This document shows, piece by piece, positions 60,582 through 64,000 of a stretch of DNA of 64,000 nt. The translations under genes were made by a program, and so were the position numbers. Each line of letters starts with the position of its first letter. The stretch's first letter is position 1. The DNA is from JBFMCT01 sp046565765 (GTDB lineage: Bacteria > Actinomycetota > Acidimicrobiia > Acidimicrobiales > AC-14). The notes beneath the pieces are model-generated. The model was given only the letters and a program-made list of their open reading frames with translations, made no database searches and was not told the DNA's origin. The DNA is taken from NCBI GenBank assembly GCA_046565765.1, contig JBKHXX010000032.1, positions 104,455 to 168,454 of the forward strand. Reading direction: 5' to 3'.

Positions 60582-61447
60582 GTGACGTGGTGGCCTTGGC
60601 GCTGTGCCTGGACGTCGACGCCCCCTTCGCCGAGCTGGAGGAGCGAGCCCGCACCGCCGAGGCACTCGGGTTCCAGACGGTGTACGTCCCCGACCACTCC
60701 CGCCCATGGCGGCACGACCCCGTCCCCGGCGGCCTGTGGTTCGACGGCTGGACGGTGCTGGCCGCGCTGGCGGCCGCCACTTCCACCGTCCGGCTCGGCC
60801 CGCTGGTGGCCAATCCCGTGCTTCGCCCGCCCGACCTGCTGGTGCGTGAGGCGCTGGCCCTCGACCACCTGTCGGGCGGACGGCTGCAGCTCGGTATGGG
60901 CACAGGGATCGCCGGCTTCGACCACGAGGCCGCCGCCATCCCTTACTGGCCGCTGCCCGAACGGCTGGACCGGTTCCGGCAGTACCTGCGCTTCGTCGAC
61001 GAGGCCCTGCGGGCGGGGGGATCGTACGACTCGTCCGCAGCCCTCTACCCCGGGAGACTGACCGGGTTGCCGCCACCCCTGCAGCGGCCCCGCCCGCCTA
61101 TCACCGTGGCCGGGGCGTCCAGGGGCGTACGGGCCGTGGCAGTGCAGCGCGCCGAATGCTGGAACACCCACGGCGCCTTCGGCGTGGCGGCCGAGGACCT
61201 CATCCCCCACCTGGCTGCGCTCAACCAGGACGTGACCGCCCGATGCGCCGCCGCCGGCCGCGACCCGGCCACCCTGCGCCGCTCGGTGCTACTGCTGGGA
61301 CCTCTCTGGCCGTGGTCCCAGAAGGGGCGCCTGGTCGAGGTCGTCGAGCTGATGTCGCGCATCGGGTACGAGGAGATCGTCGTGTTCTGGCCCTGGACAT
61401 CCCAGGACCGGGTCGTGTTCGAGGCGGACGCTCCCACGGCGTTCTGA
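60578..61447 (+). CDS. Luciferase-like F420-dependent oxidoreductase family protein
   Basis: A 289-residue luciferase-superfamily protein. It has ALALCLDVDAPFAELEERAR at the N-terminus, TVYVPDHSRPWRHDP near residue 40, VRLGPLVANPVLRPPDLLVREALALDHLSGGRLQLGMG near 75, and ITVAGASRGVRAVAVQRAECWN near 180. This is the pattern of F420-type LLM oxidoreductases of actinobacteria. The start is TTG 60578 overlapping the upstream TGA. GTG 60587 or 60590 would also serve. The substrate is unknown. Confidence 0.85.
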   Translation: MSDVVALALCLDVDAPFAELEERARTAEALGFQTVYVPDHSRPWRHDPVPGGLWFDGWTVLAALAAATSTVRLGPLVANPVLRPPDLLVREALALDHLSGGRLQLGMGTGIAGFDHEAAAIPYWPLPERLDRFRQYLRFVDEALRAGGSYDSSAALYPGRLTGLPPPLQRPRPPITVAGASRGVRAVAVQRAECWNTHGAFGVAAEDLIPHLAALNQDVTARCAAAGRDPATLRRSVLLLGPLWPWSQKGRLVEVVELMSRIGYEEIVVFWPWTSQDRVVFEADAPTAF

Positions 61448-61519
61448 CCTTGGCGCCCGGGGCGGGCTCCGGCCGGGTACCGCCAACGGCTCACCGGCTT
61501 GCTCGCCCGGGGTAGCGGC

Positions 61520-61702
61520 TCACCGCAAGGGATGGCCCTGGGGGCACTGCGACTGCCACCGGAACCCCTGAAAGCCGCACTCCGGGCACGTCTTGCCCTT
61601 GACCCGCTGGCTGAAACCGGTCGAGAGCCCGCGCCGGAAGTGCTTCTCGGGCAAGGGGCTTCCTGTGCCGTCCGGACGCTCGTCGGGCGAGTCCGCTTCC
61701 AA
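61520..61702 (-). CDS. Small zinc-ribbon-like protein, 60 residues
   Basis: TTG 61702 opens a frame ending in KGKTCPECGFQGFRWQSQCP, then QGHPLR. C-x2-C and C-x3-H are arranged like a small zinc ribbon. The first 35 residues are Pro/Gly/Ser-rich. The motif looks real but the start is weak and no ribosome site is clear. Function unknown. It lies alone between the luciferase-like gene and a tiny membrane protein gene. Confidence 0.5.
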   Translation of the reverse strand: MEADSPDERPDGTGSPLPEKHFRRGLSTGFSQRVKGKTCPECGFQGFRWQSQCPQGHPLR

Positions 61703-61771
61703 GGGTGTCAGGAGCCGCAGGAGCGGATCACGGGACGCGCCGCGTCATGAGGGGGCAACGCCCGCGGATAC

Positions 61772-61894
61772 CTACAGATCAGTCTCGTACTCGCGGACCA
61801 CGGTGCGCCGACCACGACCGCGGTAGTAGCGCGGGCCCCCGAAGGCCCCGACGAGCACGATCACCAACAGGACGATGAGCAGTAGTTCGAGCAT
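61772..61894 (-). CDS. Tiny single-pass membrane protein, 40 residues
   Basis: ATG 61894 encodes MLELLLIVLLVIVLVGAFGG, one membrane helix, followed by a basic, Tyr/Arg-rich tail (PRYYRGRGRRTVVREYETDL). The layout resembles short DUF3309-like membrane peptides. The positively charged tail should face the cytoplasm. It stands 76 bases from the arsR stop on the same strand. The function is unknown. Confidence 0.6.
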   Translation of the reverse strand: MLELLLIVLLVIVLVGAFGGPRYYRGRGRRTVVREYETDL

Positions 61895-61970
61895 GGCGCG
61901 GTTGTTCCCACCCCCCGACACGACAAATCCACTGTCTCCGACCTCTGACGGGCTGCTCCTGGCCGCCGGG

Positions 61971-62339
61971 TCACGCCAGCGCGCCGCGCAGTTGCCCGAG
62001 GCGTTCAGGGACGGGCCGGTACCAGACCCAGCGGCCTCGCTTCTCCCCGACGATCAGACCGGCCTCGGCGAGGATCCTGAGGTGGTGGGAGACGGTCGGC
62101 TGGGAGCGGGCCAGCGGTTCCACCAACTCGCAGACACAAGCCTCGCCGGCCGGGGCGGAGACGAGCAGGCTGAGAAGCCTCAGCCGCACCGGATCCGCAA
62201 GGACGGCGAGGTCGCGGGCCAGCCCCTCGGCGCGCGCTTCGGACAGCGGTGACGACAGCACGGCCGGGCAGCAGTCGTCGTTCAGCACAGCCACGGTGCG
62301 TTGCCCCTTCGTCGCCACGAACCCCCCATTGACGACCAT
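61971..62339 (-). CDS. arsR: ArsR-family arsenite-responsive repressor
   Basis: About 122 residues. The winged HTH core is ARDLAVLADPVRLRLLSLLV near residue 45, then SQPTVSHHLRILAEAGLIVGEKRGRWVWYRP. A likely As(III) site is formed by ACVCELVEPL near 72, where C-x-C lies in the helix used by ArsR/CadC proteins, and an additional Cys pair DDCCP lies near the N-terminus. It is divergent from arsI with 49 bases between and should repress both directions until arsenite binds. ATG 62339 is used, and two in-frame GTG codons lie further in. Confidence 0.9.
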   Translation of the reverse strand: MVVNGGFVATKGQRTVAVLNDDCCPAVLSSPLSEARAEGLARDLAVLADPVRLRLLSLLVSAPAGEACVCELVEPLARSQPTVSHHLRILAEAGLIVGEKRGRWVWYRPVPERLGQLRGALA

Positions 62340-62380
62340 CGATGAATACGCTTTACTGATCGACGACAGTCTATCAATGG
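62336..62380. promoter_or_regulatory. Candidate ArsR operator region
   Basis: Two inverted-repeat pairs lie between arsR and arsI: outer half-sites CCATCGAT (62336) and ATCAATGG (62373), and an inner ACTG...CAGT pair (62355-62370) around ATCGACGA. The stretch is A+T-richer than its surroundings and covers the arsR start, as expected for autorepression. Confidence 0.45.
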
Positions 62381-62388
62381 AGGCACCG

Positions 62389-62862
62389 ATGTCCCGACTA
62401 CAGCTGGCCCTCAACGTGGACGATCTCGAATCGGCGATCGCCTTCTACTCCAAGCTGTTCGACACGGCGCCGGCCAAGCGGCGTGACGGCTACGCCAACT
62501 TCGCCGTGACCAACCCGCCGCTGAAGCTCGTCCTCTTCGAGCAGCCCGGCAAGGGCGGCACCATCAACCACCTCGGCGTCGAGGTGGAGAGCACGGAGCT
62601 GGTCGCAGCCGCGCAGGCCCGCCTGGCCGACGAGGGTCTCGCTACCGCCTCGGAGGAAGGCGTGGCCTGTTGCTACGCCCGTCAGGACAAGGTGTGGGTC
62701 GACGGGCCGTCGGGCGAGCCCTGGGAGGTCTACACCGTCCTGGGAGACGTGGAGATGCCGGGGGGCCGGCTCCGCACGGTGGATCCCGAGACCGGGGCGG
62801 CCTGCTGCGCCACCCTCGACGGCGAGGGCCGCGTCACGGCGGGGTCGGCGTCGTGCTGCTGA
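62389..62862 (+). CDS. arsI: ArsI/CadI-type vicinal-oxygen-chelate protein
   Basis: A 157-residue glyoxalase-fold protein. It begins MSRLQLALNVDDLESAIAFY, with NHLGVEVEST and WEVYTVLGD carrying the metal His/Glu ligands. The adjacent Cys pair in GVACCYARQDKVW near residue 88 is the As(III)-binding site of ArsI C-As lyases. Two more Cys pairs lie near the end (AACCA, SASCC). ArsI cleaves the carbon-arsenic bond of trivalent organoarsenicals, and CadI of mycobacteria is the close relative. GGAGG lies 6 bases before the ATG. First gene of the ars operon. Confidence 0.88.
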   Translation: MSRLQLALNVDDLESAIAFYSKLFDTAPAKRRDGYANFAVTNPPLKLVLFEQPGKGGTINHLGVEVESTELVAAAQARLADEGLATASEEGVACCYARQDKVWVDGPSGEPWEVYTVLGDVEMPGGRLRTVDPETGAACCATLDGEGRVTAGSASCC

Positions 62863-62869
62863 GGGACGC

Positions 62870-63595
62870 GTGACCGCTCCCCTCCCCCGCCGAGCGTTCG
62901 CGGAGGCGCTCGGCACGGGTCTGCTCGTCGTGGCTGTGATCGGCTCCGGCATCGCCGCCCAGCGGCTGTCGCCCGGCGACACGGGGCTTCAGTTGCTCCA
63001 GAACGCGGTGGCCACGGCAGCCGCCCTGGTGGCGATCATCCTGGCCCTGGGGCCCGTGTCCGGCGCTCATCTGAACCCGGCCGTGACGCTCGCCGATCGC
63101 GTCTTCGGCGGCCTCACCACCGGCGAGGCGGCCACCTATGTCGGTGCGCAGTTCGCGGGAGGGGCAGCGGGCGCAGTCCTGGCCAACGCCATGTTCTCAC
63201 TGCCTGCGATCGAGCTGTCGACCACCACCCGAAGCTCCGGAGCGTTGCGACTGAGCGAGGTCGTCGCCACCTTCGGCCTCCTGCTCGTCATCTTCGGCGT
63301 GGTCCGATCGGGCCGCACCACGGCGGCGCCGTTCGCGGTGGCCGCCTACATCGGGGCCGCGTACTTCGCCACCAGCTCGACGAGCTTTGCCAACCCCGCG
63401 GTCACGGTGGCTCGCACGCTCTCCGACACCTTCACCGGGATCGCCTGGCGTTCGGCGCCCGCCTTCGTCGCCGCTCAGCTCACCGGCGCGGTGCTGGCGG
63501 TGGGGGCGGTGCGAGTTCTGTACCCGACCGTGGCGTCGGTCGCTCCCGACGTGATCGTTCCTCATGGCGGTGCCCGGGAGGAGGATGCACGATGA
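62870..63595 (+). CDS. aqpS: Aquaglyceroporin-family channel of an arsenic operon
   Basis: A 241-residue MIP-family channel. Six helices and two pore loops with HLNPAVTLADRVFG near residue 64 and FANPAVTVARTLSD near 180 (both NPA motifs intact). Arg after the second NPA (VAR) is the selectivity-filter Arg. In rhizobial and actinobacterial ars operons such channels let arsenite formed by ArsC leave the cell down its gradient and replace ArsB. GTG 62870 is 7 bases after arsI, and its TGA overlaps the arsC ATG (ATGA). Confidence 0.88.
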   Translation: MTAPLPRRAFAEALGTGLLVVAVIGSGIAAQRLSPGDTGLQLLQNAVATAAALVAIILALGPVSGAHLNPAVTLADRVFGGLTTGEAATYVGAQFAGGAAGAVLANAMFSLPAIELSTTTRSSGALRLSEVVATFGLLLVIFGVVRSGRTTAAPFAVAAYIGAAYFATSSTSFANPAVTVARTLSDTFTGIAWRSAPAFVAAQLTGAVLAVGAVRVLYPTVASVAPDVIVPHGGAREEDAR

Positions 63596-64000
63596 CCGCC
63601 GACCCCCAGGCGCAAGGACCGACCGTGTCCGAGGTTCCCGAGGTGCTGTTCGTGTGCGTGCACAACGCCGGGCGCAGCCAGATGGCCGCCGCCCTCCTGC
63701 ACCACCACGCCCGAGGGCGGGTCCGGGTGCGCTCCGCGGGAAGCGCGCCGGCCGACCGGGTCAACCCGGCGGTGGTCGCCGCCATGGGCGAGTGGGGCAT
63801 CGACCTCTCCCAGGAGTTCCCCAAGCCGCTCACCCACGACGCGGCACGCGCCGCCGACGTCATCGTCACCATGGGGTGTGGCGACGCCTGCCCCGTCTAC
63901 CCCGGGAAGCGCTACCTCGACTGGCAGCTGGATGATCCCGCCGGCCAGGGCGTCGAACACGTCCGCCACATCCGGGACGACATCGACCGCCGGGTCCGCC
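63592..64000 (+). CDS. arsC: Arsenate reductase, low-molecular-weight phosphatase family (3' end cut)
   Basis: About 136 codons are present and the gene runs off the right edge near its natural end. The catalytic P-loop is LFVCVHNAGRSQMAAALL near residue 22 (C-x5-R-S). RVRSAGSAPADRVNPAVV and VIVTMGCGDACPVYPGKR near 95 follow, the latter with the additional Cys residues used for electron relay. YLDWQLDDPAGQGVEHVRHI is the Asp-Pro loop. It reduces arsenate to arsenite with thioredoxin or mycothiol. It overlaps the channel gene by 4 bases. Confidence 0.92.
   Translation, partial: MTADPQAQGPTVSEVPEVLFVCVHNAGRSQMAAALLHHHARGRVRVRSAGSAPADRVNPAVVAAMGEWGIDLSQEFPKPLTHDAARAADVIVTMGCGDACPVYPGKRYLDWQLDDPAGQGVEHVRHIRDDIDRRVR

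Overview
The window is very G+C-rich and gene-dense. Genes are packed with 4-base start/stop overlaps and codons end mostly in G or C. Several features point to an actinobacterium outside the well-studied genera, most likely class Acidimicrobiia or a relative. One is a gcvH - FHA (GarA) - MerR (FtsR-like) - bifunctional nuclease - MerR block like the one in Mycobacterium. Others are a GlnR-like atypical response regulator beside glnK-amtB, luciferase-like oxidoreductases of actinobacterial type, DUF2795, an LAxTG sorting signal and an ECF42/DGPF pair. The class-level placement is an inference. I saw no tRNA, rRNA, CRISPR array, IS element or prophage.

Layout. 1-5.2 kb (minus): gcvT (cut by the edge), hisN, a nuclease-fold protein, a MerR regulator, a DUF151 bifunctional nuclease, hpt, an FtsR-like MerR, a GarA-like FHA protein and gcvH. 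5.2-9 kb (minus): a fused mannose-1-phosphate guanylyltransferase/phosphomannomutase-like protein, a CDP-alcohol phosphatidyltransferase and a DUF2795 protein. 9-12.3 kb (plus): a SigA/SigB-type sigma factor and a glutaminyl-tRNA synthetase with a C-terminal YqeY/GatB-like extension. 12.3-16 kb: small soluble genes and an OmpR-type response regulator. 16.2-17.2 kb: a Thr-rich secreted protein ending in an LAKTG sorting signal.

17.2-22.8 kb is a seven-gene operon for molybdate or tungstate: an HTH-Mop regulator, modA, modB, modC, a methyltransferase, and two subunits related to the molybdenum storage protein MosB/MosA. It closes with a strong hairpin. A periplasmic-type molybdopterin oxidoreductase and its cytochrome b partner lie at 46.4-47.8 kb. 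I see no nitrogenase genes.

22.8-30.2 kb: an RTX-like secreted protein, a peptide ABC transporter (oppD divergent from oppABC), and a secreted trypsin-like protease with WG/VCBS-type repeats. 30.2-36.4 kb is one gene of about 2,089 codons: Ser/Thr kinase, ATPase, helical repeats, GAF, PAS, GGDEF, EAL and receiver. 36.5-37.2 kb is a rhodanese-like gene with an in-frame TGA where relatives have cysteine, followed by a hairpin, so it is either a selenoprotein candidate or a nonsense mutant. 37.2-38.8 kb: an M23 peptidase with the same repeats as the trypsin. 38.9-42.8 kb: a MerR regulator coupled to an unknown polytopic membrane protein, then MDMPI/SCP2 and cupin genes. 42.9-46.5 kb: a heterodimeric ABC exporter. 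47.8-55 kb: SDR, SRPBCC, FAD oxidoreductase, DUF2231, MFS, and ECF42 sigma with its DGPF partner. 55.2-57.6 kb: glnR-like, glnK, amtB. 57.8-61.9 kb: a GT20 trehalose-phosphate synthase, two luciferase-like enzymes and tiny genes. 62-64 kb: an arsenic operon (arsR divergent from arsI, aquaglyceroporin and arsC, the last cut by the edge).

Two themes cross the window. At least four genes can only be given full-length family N-termini if CTG is the start codon. A palindromic element with arms CGTTTyGGGGCG / CGCCCCrAAACG occurs three times, each time at the 3' end of a gene.
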